Origin: Algiphilus aromaticivorans DG1253
GTDB lineage: Bacteria > Pseudomonadota > Gammaproteobacteria > Nevskiales > Nevskiaceae
DNA length: 64,000 nucleotides
Reading direction: 5' to 3'
NCBI RefSeq assembly: GCF_000733765.1
Contig: NZ_JPOG01000001.1
Location: 1,364,001 to 1,428,000 of the forward strand
Shown: in pieces, positions 9,720-18,512 of the stretch
How positions within the stretch are numbered: the stretch's first letter is position 1
Layout: each line of letters starts with the position of its first letter
Translations under genes and position numbers: made by a program
Notes under the pieces: generated by a model
Seen by the model: only the letters and a program-made list of their open reading frames with translations
What the model was told of the DNA's origin: nothing
Database searches by the model: none

Positions 9720-10481
9720 TCAGCTCAGGTAGCCGCCGTCGACGGTCAAGGAGGTGCCGGTAACATAGCTGGATGCGTCCGAGGCCAGGTAGAGCACGGC
9801 CGGCGCGATCTCTTCGGGTTGGGCCGTGCGCTTCATCGGGATGTATCGCAGGAATCGTTCCAGTTGCTCCTCGTCACGGGTCAGCGCGCTGGCGAACTTC
9901 GTCTCGGTCAGCCCTGGCAACACGCAGTTGCAACGAATGCCCCAGTCGGCGCACTCCTTGGCGAAGGCCTGCGTCATATTGATGACGGCAGCCTTGGTGA
10001 TGGAGTAGATGCCTTGATCGACCGCCGGGCGCACACCGTTGATGCTGGCGATATTCACGATGGCGCCACCGCCGTGCTCGCGCATTCGGTGCGCGACGCG
10101 GGACGACAGGTCGAAATAGCCGCGGATGTTCACCTGCAGCGTCTTGTCGACCATATTGAGGTCGGTATCCGCGATGTGCCCGAAGTAGGGGTTGGTCGCC
10201 GCGTTGTTGACGAGGATGCGGATCGGCCCGGCCTCGCTTTCAGCGCGCGCGACAAGGTCCTCCAGCGCCTCTGGGGTGCCTTGGTGCGCGGCGATGGCCG
10301 TCGCCTTGCCACCGGCGGAACGGATCGATTCGGCGACGGCGTCACAGGCTTCCTGCTTGCGGCTGGAGATGATGACGTGAGCGCCGTGCTCGGCGAGCAG
10401 GCGGGCGGTGGCTTCGCCGATGCCTCTGGAGGCGCCGGTGACGAGGGCAACCCGGTCGCTGAGGTCGAAAAGTTTATGCAT
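9720..10481 (-). CDS. Short-chain dehydrogenase/reductase
   Basis: A 253-residue classical SDR, an NAD(P)-dependent alcohol dehydrogenase or ketone reductase. The nucleotide-binding TGASRGIG is at residues 15-22, NNAA at 92-95, N118, and the catalytic triad S146, Y159 (YSITK) and K163 are all present. The C-terminus TGTSLTVDGGYLS is typical. Residues SSRKQ after the second strand favour NADP(H). AGGGAG precedes the ATG by six bases. The substrate is unknown. It lies between a BASS transporter and a sugar phosphorylase, 45 and 28 bases away, in one orientation. An APH-fold kinase two genes upstream recalls 4-hydroxyacyl-CoA pathways where an SDR makes the hydroxy group. Confidence 0.9.
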   Translation of the reverse strand: MHKLFDLSDRVALVTGASRGIGEATARLLAEHGAHVIISSRKQEACDAVAESIRSAGGKATAIAAHQGTPEALEDLVARAESEAGPIRILVNNAATNPYFGHIADTDLNMVDKTLQVNIRGYFDLSSRVAHRMREHGGGAIVNIASINGVRPAVDQGIYSITKAAVINMTQAFAKECADWGIRCNCVLPGLTETKFASALTRDEEQLERFLRYIPMKRTAQPEEIAPAVLYLASDASSYVTGTSLTVDGGYLS

Positions 10482-10526
10482 GGCGTCTCCCTGGGCGTTG
10501 GCCCCGGTTGTTTGAGGTGGAAGCGG

Positions 10527-11423
10527 TCAGGTCGCGACGGGTAGAGGTGGCAGGCGCCGACGGCCGATCACGATCAGGACGGTACCAAAGCCGAACATCA
10601 GCACTCCGTAGACCGCCGACGGCACCGACATCGCCGGTGATTCCAGCAGCGTCAGAGTGATGAGCAGGCCCAGGGTGCCGTTCTTGATGCCCAGCTCCAT
10701 GGCGCAGGTCAGCGCATCGCGCGGGCTGAGTCCGACGAAGGCGCCGCCGAACAGCCCCATAACGATTCCCGCGATATTGAGCAGCGCCACGGCAATGCCG
10801 GCGTCGCGGAACATTGGTATGGCGTCGGCGCCGAGCTGGGCAACGATCAGCACGATGAGCACGGCCAGTACGATGAGACCGAAGGCACCGACGACGCGCT
10901 CGGCACGTGCCGCCAACGCCGGCTTCCAGCCGCGCAGCGCCATACCAATGGCTACAGGCAGGATGACGATAGCGCCGAGGGTGCCGACGGTGCGCAGGAA
11001 GGGCAGGCGCAGCTCGGCCGCAGCCTCGGCGAGATCGGGCCGCAGCGGGAAGAGCTGAAGCGCCAGGTTGATGATCAGCGGCAGGCTCAGCACCGTGATC
11101 AGGCTGGCGGTGACGGTCAGCGTGATGGATAGCGCCACATTGCCGCGCGCGAAGAAGGTGAAGATGTTGGAGGTCGTCCCGCCCGGGCAAGCGGCGATGA
11201 CGACCAGGCCCACCGCCAGCGCCGGGTCCATGGGTAGCACCCACGCCAGCGCCAGCGCGATGAGTGGCATGAGCACTACCTGCGCCGCCGTCCCGAAGCT
11301 CGTCGCGCGCGGGTAGACCACGATTTCACGGAAATCACGCGGGCGCAGCGTCAGCCCGATGCCGGTCATGATGACGAAGAGCGCCAGCGGTAGGCCGATA
11401 TCGATCAGCAGCGAGCTTTCCAA
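10527..11423 (-). CDS. Bile acid:sodium symporter family (BASS) transporter
   Basis: An integral inner-membrane protein of 298 residues with about nine to ten hydrophobic helices. The segments GLVVIAACPGGTTSNIFTFFARGN and MELGIKNGTLGLLITL match the conserved crossing helices of sodium-coupled BASS transporters, which carry organic anions such as bile acids, pyruvate or pantoate. It appears to use a TTG start at 11423 preceded by GGAG at about seven bases; no ATG nearer the N-terminus fits. It lies 35 bases after the phosphotransferase gene and 45 before the SDR, suggesting import of an organic acid used by its neighbours. The substrate cannot be read from sequence. Confidence 0.88.
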   Translation of the reverse strand: MESSLLIDIGLPLALFVIMTGIGLTLRPRDFREIVVYPRATSFGTAAQVVLMPLIALALAWVLPMDPALAVGLVVIAACPGGTTSNIFTFFARGNVALSITLTVTASLITVLSLPLIINLALQLFPLRPDLAEAAAELRLPFLRTVGTLGAIVILPVAIGMALRGWKPALAARAERVVGAFGLIVLAVLIVLIVAQLGADAIPMFRDAGIAVALLNIAGIVMGLFGGAFVGLSPRDALTCAMELGIKNGTLGLLITLTLLESPAMSVPSAVYGVLMFGFGTVLIVIGRRRLPPLPVAT

Positions 11424-11458
11424 GCGAGGCTCCGGAAGAGGGGCGGGAGAGTTGGGGT

Positions 11459-12523
11459 CTAGATGCCGGCGACGTGCGCGGCGCGCTTGACCAGCAGATG
11501 CACCATCGGGCCGAAGTCGCGATAGCGGGGGTTGCTCGTCTGGCCGGCCGCGTAGCGGTAGTAGATCTGCTGCGCGATCACGCCCAGGCGAAACAGGCCG
11601 AAGGCGATGAGAAAGGCGGGATCTTCCACCTTCTGCCCGGTCTGCTTCTCATAGAAGGCGATCACCTCGTCGCGCGTCATCATTCCCGGCAGATGCGAGG
11701 GCTGCATGCGCAACGCGGCGAGCTCATCGTCATCCCCGGCTTCGATCCAGTAGGCCAGCGCGCAGCCGAGATCGAGCTGCGGATCGCCCACTGTGCACAT
11801 CTCCCAGTCCAGCACACCGATGATGCGCAGCTGCTCGTCGGGTGAAAGCACGACGTTGTCGAAGCGGTAATCGTTGTGGATCAGGCTGGCGCGGCCGTTC
11901 TCTGGTCGCTGATTCTCGTCGAGCCAGCGCATGATGGCGCTCGCTTCCGGGGCATCCTCGGTGGTCGCCCGCTCGTAGCGCTCGTTCCAGCCGCGCACCT
12001 GGCGCCCGACATAGCCTTCCGGCCGGCCGAGGTCGGTGAGGCCTACCTGCGCCGGATCCAACTGGTGCAGATCAATGAGCGTCTGCCAGAAGGCCTGGCA
12101 CAGGCGGCTGGCGGCCGGTGCGTCCAGCGTCATGCCCTCGGGCAGGTCGCGCCGGAGGATGATTCCCTCCAGCTTTTCCATGACGTAGAAAGGGGCGCCG
12201 ATGACGGATTCATCCTCGCACTCAGCCAGCGGCTCGGGTACCGGGAAATGGCCGTGCAGCCCGGACATGACGCGGTACTCGCGCCCCATGTCGTGACCGG
12301 ACTTGGGCCGCGTGCCGAAGGGCGGGCGGCGCAGAATCAGTGTGCGTCTGCCGAAGTCCAGGGCGTAGGTGATGTTGCTGGCCCCGCCGGGGTATTGCGC
12401 GGTTTCCGGCTCGCCTTCGGGAAGGTCGGGGATGTGCTCGTGCAACCAGGGGAGAAGGCGCTCCAGATCAAGAGCATCCTCGCTGCGGACGGCTTCGGGG
12501 CGGTCGACGAAGCGGTTGCTCAC
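11459..12523 (-). CDS. APH-fold phosphotransferase family protein (LvaA/ACAD10-11 kinase-like)
   Basis: A 354-residue kinase of the aminoglycoside/choline phosphotransferase fold. The catalytic segment HNDYRFDN (H216, N217, D218, N223) and metal-binding DWEMCTVGDP (D239) are intact, and the N-lobe has YPGGASNITY with LILRRPP. This subgroup is typically near or fused to acyl-CoA dehydrogenases; P. putida LvaA and mammalian ACAD10/11 phosphorylate 4-hydroxyacyl compounds. By analogy a hydroxyacyl-CoA or other small hydroxy acid is the likely substrate, but no acyl-CoA dehydrogenase is next to it here. TAGGAG precedes the ATG. It is second in the minus-strand cluster, nine bases after the membrane-anchored unknown. 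Confidence 0.88.
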   Translation of the reverse strand: MSNRFVDRPEAVRSEDALDLERLLPWLHEHIPDLPEGEPETAQYPGGASNITYALDFGRRTLILRRPPFGTRPKSGHDMGREYRVMSGLHGHFPVPEPLAECEDESVIGAPFYVMEKLEGIILRRDLPEGMTLDAPAASRLCQAFWQTLIDLHQLDPAQVGLTDLGRPEGYVGRQVRGWNERYERATTEDAPEASAIMRWLDENQRPENGRASLIHNDYRFDNVVLSPDEQLRIIGVLDWEMCTVGDPQLDLGCALAYWIEAGDDDELAALRMQPSHLPGMMTRDEVIAFYEKQTGQKVEDPAFLIAFGLFRLGVIAQQIYYRYAAGQTSNPRYRDFGPMVHLLVKRAAHVAGI

Positions 12524-12532
12524 GTGGCGCTC

Positions 12533-13159
12533 CTATTGAACGAAGACGGGGCCATGCATGTTCGCGCCCAGAGCGCGGCCGCGAACATCGGCGAGCTGGC
12601 CATCAACGATCAGCGTGTAGCGACCACTCTCCGGCACTGGCAGGGTTGCGATGCGGCTGTTGTTCTCCGGTACCTGCCACTGCGCATCCAGGGTATTGCC
12701 GGTGGCGTCGCGGACCGTGACGTGATCGGCGAGGTCGTCGGCGTGCACCGCACCGTGGAAAAGAATGGCAATCGCCTGCTCGCCACTCAGCGGACCGACG
12801 TGACGAATGCCGAAGCCGCTCTGCGCGGGTTCGGCTGGCCACCAGCGGCGCACGGCGGTGGCGGGGGGATGCTCGCCCGCAGCGACCGCCAGTAGCGAGC
12901 CGTGTGCCGGCCCGGTCTGCGCGATACCCACAGGATTGCGGTAGGGGTCGGAAAGTGCGGCGTCCTCCGAGGCCTCTGCCGATTCACCGGGCGGTACGCC
13001 CGCTTCCTCGAAAATGCGATCCAGCTGCTCCGCGCGCGTCGGGCCGGTCCGCGTTGAGCCCTCGTCGGCGAAGACGGTCTGCAGCCCCGTGAATACAACA
13101 AATGCGACGGCGGCAATGCAGGCTAGAACTAAGAATGAACGGACGATCGTATTCGCCAT
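12533..13159 (-). CDS. Hypothetical membrane-anchored or exported protein
   Basis: A 208-residue protein I do not recognise. An N-terminal hydrophobic helix (about residues 7-30, ending LQTVFADEG) could be an uncleaved anchor or signal peptide. An acidic linker follows, then a C-terminal beta-rich region (about 120-208) with strands around [22 protein letters not shown] and RYTLIVDG. That pattern is reminiscent of bacterial Ig-like or macroglobulin-type domains. The start at 13159 is preceded by an excellent AGGAGGGAG ribosome site; the longer frame upstream is rejected. It heads the five-gene minus-strand cluster and is divergent from ribA across 129 bases. Confidence 0.72.
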   Translation of the reverse strand: MANTIVRSFLVLACIAAVAFVVFTGLQTVFADEGSTRTGPTRAEQLDRIFEEAGVPPGESAEASEDAALSDPYRNPVGIAQTGPAHGSLLAVAAGEHPPATAVRRWWPAEPAQSGFGIRHVGPLSGEQAIAILFHGAVHADDLADHVTVRDATGNTLDAQWQVPENNSRIATLPVPESGRYTLIVDGQLADVRGRALGANMHGPVFVQ

Positions 13160-13288
13160 GGGTCTCCCTCCTGTTGTGTTGCGAAGCCGAACGAGTACGC
13201 CGATTGCCAGCACGCACCCGAGCACGCAGCGATAATAACGCGCATTGCCGCGCGCGCTTGGCGCGCGAGCCAGAAAACGGAGACCCTC

Positions 13289-13921
13289 TTGAGCGAGCAC
13301 AAGGCTGGAGAATCACCGGCGCCGCCCCCGCGCCAGGCGCAAGCGCGCTCCCGGCTGCCCACCCCCTTCGCCACCTTCGATCTTTCGGTCTACGCCGATG
13401 ACGAGGGCAAGGAACACCTTGCCATCACGCTGGGTGATATCCACGGCAGCGGCGAAGAGGCCCCCCTGCTGCGCATTCATTCCGAATGCTTGACCGGCGA
13501 CGCGCTCTTCTCGCTGCGCTGCGACTGTGGTTTCCAGCTGGAGCACGCGCTGCAGCGGATCGCCGTGGAAGGCCGTGGTGTGCTGCTCTATTTGCGCCAG
13601 GAAGGGCGAGGCATCGGCCTGGCCAACAAGATTCGGGCCTACGCGCTGCAGGACCAGGGACATGACACCGTGGAAGCCAACGTGCGGCTGGGCTTTCCGC
13701 CCGACGCCCGCGACTACGGCATCGCGCTGGAGATCCTCGCCGACCTGGGTGTACGCGCGGCGCGGCTTATGACCAACAACCCGCGCAAGATCGCGGCGCT
13801 GGAGGAAGCCGGCATTGAGATCGTCCAGCGCGTCCCGATCGAGTGTGGGCGCAATCCGCACAATGAGAACTATCTGACGACCAAGGCCGGCCGCCTCGGG
13901 CACCTGATGCAGAGCGAGTGA
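13289..13921 (+). CDS. ribA: GTP cyclohydrolase II
   Basis: The first committed enzyme of riboflavin synthesis, converting GTP to a diaminopyrimidine phosphate plus formate. The 210 residues are a stand-alone RibA, not fused to RibB. The zinc ligands are in SECLTGD and LRCDCG (three Cys), followed by [11 protein letters not shown] and MTNNPRK, all diagnostic. It uses a TTG start with GGAG upstream. An N-terminal Pro/Arg-rich extension of about 20 residues precedes the domain. It is followed after seven bases by the ABC1-type kinase gene. A 7-bp GC hairpin (13251-13267) lies in the short leader. Confidence 0.95.
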   Translation: MSEHKAGESPAPPPRQAQARSRLPTPFATFDLSVYADDEGKEHLAITLGDIHGSGEEAPLLRIHSECLTGDALFSLRCDCGFQLEHALQRIAVEGRGVLLYLRQEGRGIGLANKIRAYALQDQGHDTVEANVRLGFPPDARDYGIALEILADLGVRAARLMTNNPRKIAALEEAGIEIVQRVPIECGRNPHNENYLTTKAGRLGHLMQSE

Positions 13922-13928
13922 AACTGCC

Positions 13929-15929
13929 GTGACGCGCGAAGTCCAGAAAGCTCGGCGCGGCGTGCTCGGTGAGCTGGGCGCGCTGACGGTGCAGACCTAC
14001 CGTCTGTCGCGCGCCTTCTCGCCGCTGCTTCACTTGCTCGCGCACGAGCACGATGTCACGCGGGACGAGCTGTCGCAGGCGGTGGATACCGTCTTTGAGG
14101 GGCTCTACGCGCATCCGGCCACGCGCTCGCTGGAGCGCATCACTGACCACCTGCGTACGCGGCGCCTGATCCCGGACGAGCAGTCCACCGAGGACCTGAT
14201 CCGCTTCGTCGTCGATCAGCTGCTGCAACGCAGCCCCGTCCCCGTACCGCAGGCACTGATCGACGAGTTCTGGCTTTTCTTCGAGGAGCTGTTCTCCAGC
14301 GAAGAGATCAAGGGCCTCGGCGAAATGTCGCTGGACATGGTGCGGCTGGTGATCAGCACCTATGAGCCGCTGCTGACAGAGGTCGTGAACATCCTCAAGG
14401 CGGGGCGCCGCTTCAATCAGTGGCAGTTGCAGGAGTTGCTGCGCCGCGCCGCGACCGTGCGCGAGGACATCGTCATTGTCCGGCGCCAGCTGCGCGCCCT
14501 GCGCTGGGTGCGTCCCTTCTTCCAGGCCGACCCCAAGGACTTCCAGGCTCAGGCGCAGATCGTCGCCAGCATGGTGCGTGAATTCGGGCCCTTCTTCATC
14601 AAGATGGCGCAGGTTGCTGCCGCCAATAGCGATTTCCTTCCTGAGGAGATCGCGCGCGAGCTGGCAGTCTTCCACGAGGATGTCGCGCCGATGAGCCCGG
14701 AGGAGGTCGAGCAGGCCTTCCAGGAGAGCTTCGGCAAGTCGCCGCACGATCTCTATATGGGCTTCGACGCCGAGAAGCCGCTGCGCTCGGGTTCCATCGG
14801 CTCGGTCTATCTGGCCAAGAAGCCTTTCGTCGAGAACGGCATGGAGGTGCTGCGGCCCATCGTCGTCAAGGTCGGGCGGCACCATATCGACCGCGAGTTC
14901 GCCATCGGTAAACTGGTGATCGGCCTGGCCATTCTGTCCAGTCAGTACTGGGCGCCTCATTCCAAGCTCGCCCCCTTCCTGCGCGCGCTGCAGGAGCAGG
15001 TCGACGAGTTCGTTGCCGGCTTCCTGCAGGAGCTCGATTTCGAGGACGAAGCGGCCAATCAGGTGCGTTTCCACGCCCGTGCCCAGAACACCGGTGTATG
15101 GCGCGTGCCGGCGCTATACGGCAGCTCGCGGCGCATCCTGGAGATGGAGTTCCTCGCGGACGGCGAGAGCCTGGTGCGCGCGCTGCGCCGGCAGACGCCC
15201 GCAGCACGCAAGCGCTTTCGTGCGCAGGTTGCCGAACGCCTGCTGTACACGATCCTGCATCACGCGCTGGTGTATCGCGAGATGCATGGCGACCTGCATC
15301 CCGGCAACATCATGATCGGTTCGGATAACGCGCTCTATCTCATCGACTGGGGCAACACCGTGCCGCTGGACGGCAAGTGGGACGCAGTCTGGGATTACGT
15401 CTCGGGCGCCTGCCTGGCCGACGTCGACCTGCTCACCGATGCACTGATCCGCATGAGCACTTCGCCGCAGGCCAACGCCGGGCGCCGCGCCGAGATCCGC
15501 GCCCTGCTCGCCGAAACGCTGGCCAAGCGCGATATCCGGCCGCTGAAGGCGCGCAACCTGCTGCAGGAGCTGCATCGTGGCGGTGTCGAGGGCTTGCGCC
15601 AGCGCGGGCAGGCGATTCTTCACCTCATCTCGAACACACAGCATCTCGGCCTGGTGGTGAAGGGGGACTACACGCACCTGTCGCGCGCGTTGATGGCGGC
15701 TGCCGGCAGCTTTGGGGCGCTCTACGAGGGTGAGCCGCGTCGGCGGTTACTGCGCGATCTCATTGGTGGCGTGCTGCGCCTGCCGTTTCTGTACTCGCGC
15801 GACCGCGTGCGAATGGAGCTGCGTGCGCTGCGCGGCCGGCTGGCACTGCAGCCCGCCGCACGACCGGCGGCGTTGCCGGCACCGAGTCAGCCGGGACCAC
15901 CCACCGAAGGACGCTATCGCCATGGCTGA
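13929..15929 (+). CDS. ABC1/UbiB-family atypical kinase (AarF-like)
   Basis: A 666-residue member of the ABC1/UbiB/COQ8 family, about 120 residues longer than UbiB, with a helical N-terminal extension of roughly 180 residues. The catalytic loop HGDLHPGNIMI is intact. Three signature motifs differ from standard UbiB: KxGQ is IKMAQ, the Ala-rich loop AAAS is RSGS within PLRSGSIGSVYLA, and the DFG motif is IDWG. No C-terminal membrane helices like those of UbiB are obvious. It uses a GTG start with no strong ribosome site, seven bases after ribA, and its end overlaps pyrD by eight bases. A role in ubiquinone synthesis is not assured; the substrate is unknown. Confidence 0.85.
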   Translation: MTREVQKARRGVLGELGALTVQTYRLSRAFSPLLHLLAHEHDVTRDELSQAVDTVFEGLYAHPATRSLERITDHLRTRRLIPDEQSTEDLIRFVVDQLLQRSPVPVPQALIDEFWLFFEELFSSEEIKGLGEMSLDMVRLVISTYEPLLTEVVNILKAGRRFNQWQLQELLRRAATVREDIVIVRRQLRALRWVRPFFQADPKDFQAQAQIVASMVREFGPFFIKMAQVAAANSDFLPEEIARELAVFHEDVAPMSPEEVEQAFQESFGKSPHDLYMGFDAEKPLRSGSIGSVYLAKKPFVENGMEVLRPIVVKVGRHHIDREFAIGKLVIGLAILSSQYWAPHSKLAPFLRALQEQVDEFVAGFLQELDFEDEAANQVRFHARAQNTGVWRVPALYGSSRRILEMEFLADGESLVRALRRQTPAARKRFRAQVAERLLYTILHHALVYREMHGDLHPGNIMIGSDNALYLIDWGNTVPLDGKWDAVWDYVSGACLADVDLLTDALIRMSTSPQANAGRRAEIRALLAETLAKRDIRPLKARNLLQELHRGGVEGLRQRGQAILHLISNTQHLGLVVKGDYTHLSRALMAAAGSFGALYEGEPRRRLLRDLIGGVLRLPFLYSRDRVRMELRALRGRLALQPAARPAALPAPSQPGPPTEGRYRHG

Positions 15930-16947
15930 TGCCTTCTTCACCGCACTGCGTCCGCTCGTCTTCCGGCTGGATGCCGAGCGGGCGCACTGGCTGACGGTGC
16001 GCGCGCTCGCTGCCGCTCCGGCCGCGGCTGGCTGGATAGGAGAGCCGGTCGTGGACCCTGTCGAGTGCTTGGGCCTGCGCTTTCGCAACCGCGTCGGACT
16101 CGCCGCTGGCATGGACAAGGATGCACGCGCAGTTCGCGCCTTCGCGCGGCTGGGCTTCGGCTTCGTCGAAGTCGGAACGCTGACGCCACGTCCGCAGCCC
16201 GGCAATCCGAAACCGCGGTTGTTCCGCGACGTCGCCGCAAGGGCGGTGATCAATCGGCTGGGCTTCAACAACGCCGGTATCGACGCGGCCGTTCGCCGGC
16301 TGGAAAGCGAGCCGCGGGAATGCGTGGTGGGTGTCAATATCGGCAAGAACCGCGATACGCCGGTCGAGCGCGCCGCCGAGGACTACGTCTACTGCCTTCG
16401 GCGCGCCCACGCCACAGCGGATTACATCACCGTCAATGTCTCCTCGCCGAACACGCCAGGGCTGCGCGATCTGCAGGACGAGCAGGCGCTGATCGTGCTG
16501 CTCGACACTATTGCGCAGGAGCGCGAACGGCTGGCCGACGCCCAGGGCGCACGCACGCCGGTGCTGCTCAAGGTTGCGCCGGATCTGGCCGATGCCGCTC
16601 AGCACCGTATCGCGCTGGCCGCCCGCGAGCGTGGAATGGATGGGCTGATCGCCACCAATACCACCATCGAGCGCCCTCCGGGGCTGTCAGCGAAAGTGGC
16701 GAAGGAGGCGGGCGGCTTATCCGGGGTGCCGCTGGCTCCGCTGGCAGCGACGGCACTGAAGAGCTTGCGGGCGGCCTGCGGCGCGGACTTCCCGATCATC
16801 GGTGTTGGTGGCATCGACAGCCCGGCGGCCGCGCACCAGCGCATCGCCGACGGCGCCGACCTGATCCAGCTCTACACGGGCATCGTCTACGAAGGGCCCG
16901 GGCTGCCGGCACGGCTGGCGCGAGCGCTTCGCGACAAGGTCTCGTAA
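15922..16947 (+). CDS. pyrD: Dihydroorotate dehydrogenase, quinone-dependent (class 2)
   Basis: Membrane-associated flavoprotein oxidising dihydroorotate to orotate with quinone in pyrimidine synthesis. The 341 residues have the class 2 N-terminal membrane helix region, then NRVGLAAGMDKDA, GFVEVGTLTPRPQPGNPKPR, NRLGFNN, NVSSPNTPGLR with the catalytic Ser, and the FMN phosphate site GVGGIDS. AAGGA lies upstream of the ATG, which overlaps the preceding stop by eight bases. Length and motifs are typical of gammaproteobacterial PyrD. Confidence 0.97.
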   Translation: MADAFFTALRPLVFRLDAERAHWLTVRALAAAPAAAGWIGEPVVDPVECLGLRFRNRVGLAAGMDKDARAVRAFARLGFGFVEVGTLTPRPQPGNPKPRLFRDVAARAVINRLGFNNAGIDAAVRRLESEPRECVVGVNIGKNRDTPVERAAEDYVYCLRRAHATADYITVNVSSPNTPGLRDLQDEQALIVLLDTIAQERERLADAQGARTPVLLKVAPDLADAAQHRIALAARERGMDGLIATNTTIERPPGLSAKVAKEAGGLSGVPLAPLAATALKSLRAACGADFPIIGVGGIDSPAAAHQRIADGADLIQLYTGIVYEGPGLPARLARALRDKVS

Positions 16948-17007
16948 CGCTGGCAATGCCTGCTCACAGCCGGCACAATGATTTGATAACGACAGGGAGA
17001 AACCTTC

Positions 17008-18210
17008 ATGCAACTCAACAAAGTTCTTGCTGCAGCCGTGCTGGTCGCGGCTACCGGGACGGCACAAGCTGTCAACACGCCCGATAACGAGATTCCTTAC
17101 GCCGCCGGCTTCGGCAGCTATACCATCGTCGACAGCGAGCGCAACTGGGACGACGATTTCGGCTACCAGCTGACCTTCGGCCTGCCGCTGGCATGGGAGG
17201 ACACGGCGTTGGAACTGTCCTTCTTCAACGGTGGTTTCGAGCGCGATATCGACGGCGAGGATGACTACCACGCCGGCATTACGGTGGATTTGGTACGTGA
17301 TTTCGGCGGCATCAGCTTCCTGTCGCGCAACGACGTGACGCCCTATGCCCTGGCAGGTATTGGCGCTGTTCGCGACGATGTGCAGGGTGATACAGAAATT
17401 CGGCCGATGGCGAATGTCGGCGGTGGCGCGCTCATGGGGCTTCCGCTATGGGGCATGGGCCTGCGCACCGAGTTCCGCCTCGTTGGCCAGCACCAGTCGC
17501 TGTCCGCACCGGGCTCGAATCTCCTGCTCGACTATCGCTTCCTGGTCGGCCTGCAGGTTCCGCTGACGCCCTTCTTCGGTGAGAGCGAGCCGGACGAGCC
17601 GCTCCCCGAGGAAGAGGAATGCGAAGTCGCCGTGGTCGATCCCGTCACTGGCCGTACCGATTGCCGCAGCGATTCGGACGATGACGGTGTCGACGATACG
17701 CGCGACCAGTGCCCCGGCACGCAGGCAGGCGTCGAGGTCGACGACAGCGGCTGCCCGGTTCAGCAGGCGCAGAGCGATGCCGATGGTGACGGCGTGGCCG
17801 ATGTCGATGACGCCTGCCCGGATACCTACGAAGGTGTGACGGTCAACACGGCTGGTTGTGCCGAGCCGCAGCCGCTGGTTATTCCGCGCCTGACCTTCGA
17901 TCTGGACACCGCCCGCCTGACCCCGGATGCGCGAGAAGTCCTCGGCGACGTGGCGGCGATGCTGGAAGGGCAGCAGGATCTCACCGTCGAGATCATCGGC
18001 CACACCGATAGTCAGGGCGCCGATGACTACAACCAGACGCTCTCCGATCAGCGCGCGGCCTCCGTCAAGACGTATCTGACCTCGATGGGGGTCGACGGTA
18101 GCCGTATGGATACGACCGGTCGCGGCGAGAGCCAACCGGTTGCGAGCAATGAAACCGAAGAGGGACGGCAGGAGAATCGCCGTGTGACCTTCTGGCTCTA
18201 TCTCGACTGA
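17008..18210 (+). CDS. OmpA/OprF-like outer-membrane protein with calcium-binding-type repeats
   Basis: A 400-residue exported protein. A signal peptide (residues 1-22, ending AQA) is followed by an eight-strand-like barrel region (about 30-195). Next comes a linker with two thrombospondin type 3-like repeats rich in Asp and paired Cys (DSDDDGVDD..DQCP and DADGDGVAD..DACP). The C-terminal peptidoglycan-binding OmpA domain (about 285-400) has GHTDSQG, NQTLSDQRA and NRRVTFWL. This order matches OprF-type porins, which tie outer membrane to cell wall. GGGAGAAA precedes the ATG, and an intrinsic terminator follows 24 bases after the stop. Confidence 0.9.
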   Translation: MQLNKVLAAAVLVAATGTAQAVNTPDNEIPYAAGFGSYTIVDSERNWDDDFGYQLTFGLPLAWEDTALELSFFNGGFERDIDGEDDYHAGITVDLVRDFGGISFLSRNDVTPYALAGIGAVRDDVQGDTEIRPMANVGGGALMGLPLWGMGLRTEFRLVGQHQSLSAPGSNLLLDYRFLVGLQVPLTPFFGESEPDEPLPEEEECEVAVVDPVTGRTDCRSDSDDDGVDDTRDQCPGTQAGVEVDDSGCPVQQAQSDADGDGVADVDDACPDTYEGVTVNTAGCAEPQPLVIPRLTFDLDTARLTPDAREVLGDVAAMLEGQQDLTVEIIGHTDSQGADDYNQTLSDQRAASVKTYLTSMGVDGSRMDTTGRGESQPVASNETEEGRQENRRVTFWLYLD

Positions 18211-18234
18211 GCCCCATCGCAAGGATGGACGACG

Positions 18235-18259
18235 GGGCGGCCTCAGGGCCGCCCTTTCT
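18235..18259 (+). terminator. Intrinsic terminator after the OmpA-like gene
   Basis: An 8-bp perfect stem GGGCGGCC / GGCCGCCC with a TCAG loop is followed by TTTCT, starting 24 bases after the stop codon. The U-tract is short, so efficiency may be moderate. Confidence 0.75.
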
Positions 18260-18284
18260 ATTGCAAGCCCCGGAGATTCCGCCG

Positions 18285-18512
18285 ATGTCGCGACAATCCA
18301 CCGCAAGTACGCCAGTCAGCTCGCCGTGCACGGGCGTGTGCACGCTCGATGCGGCCGGCCAACTGTGCGTTGGTTGTCTGCGCAGCGGTACCGAGATCGC
18401 CGAATGGCCGCATGCCGACGAAGGGCGCCGGCGGGAGATTCTTGCGTCGGTACGCGCTCGGCGCGGGCACGCGCCGCTTGCAGCCAATCAGACGGAGCAG
18501 GGCGATGAATAA
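18285..18512 (+). CDS. DUF1289 family small Cys-rich protein
   Basis: A 75-residue protein of the DUF1289 family, function unknown. It has the family pattern SPCTGVCTLD...CVGCLRSGTEIAEW with four Cys (C15, C19, C28, C31) that could bind a metal, and a basic tail. GGAG lies about nine bases before the chosen ATG at 18285; an in-frame upstream ATG at 18225 would read through the terminator hairpin and is rejected. Its stop overlaps the thioesterase start by eight bases, so the two are probably coupled. Confidence 0.85.
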   Translation: MSRQSTASTPVSSPCTGVCTLDAAGQLCVGCLRSGTEIAEWPHADEGRRREILASVRARRGHAPLAANQTEQGDE

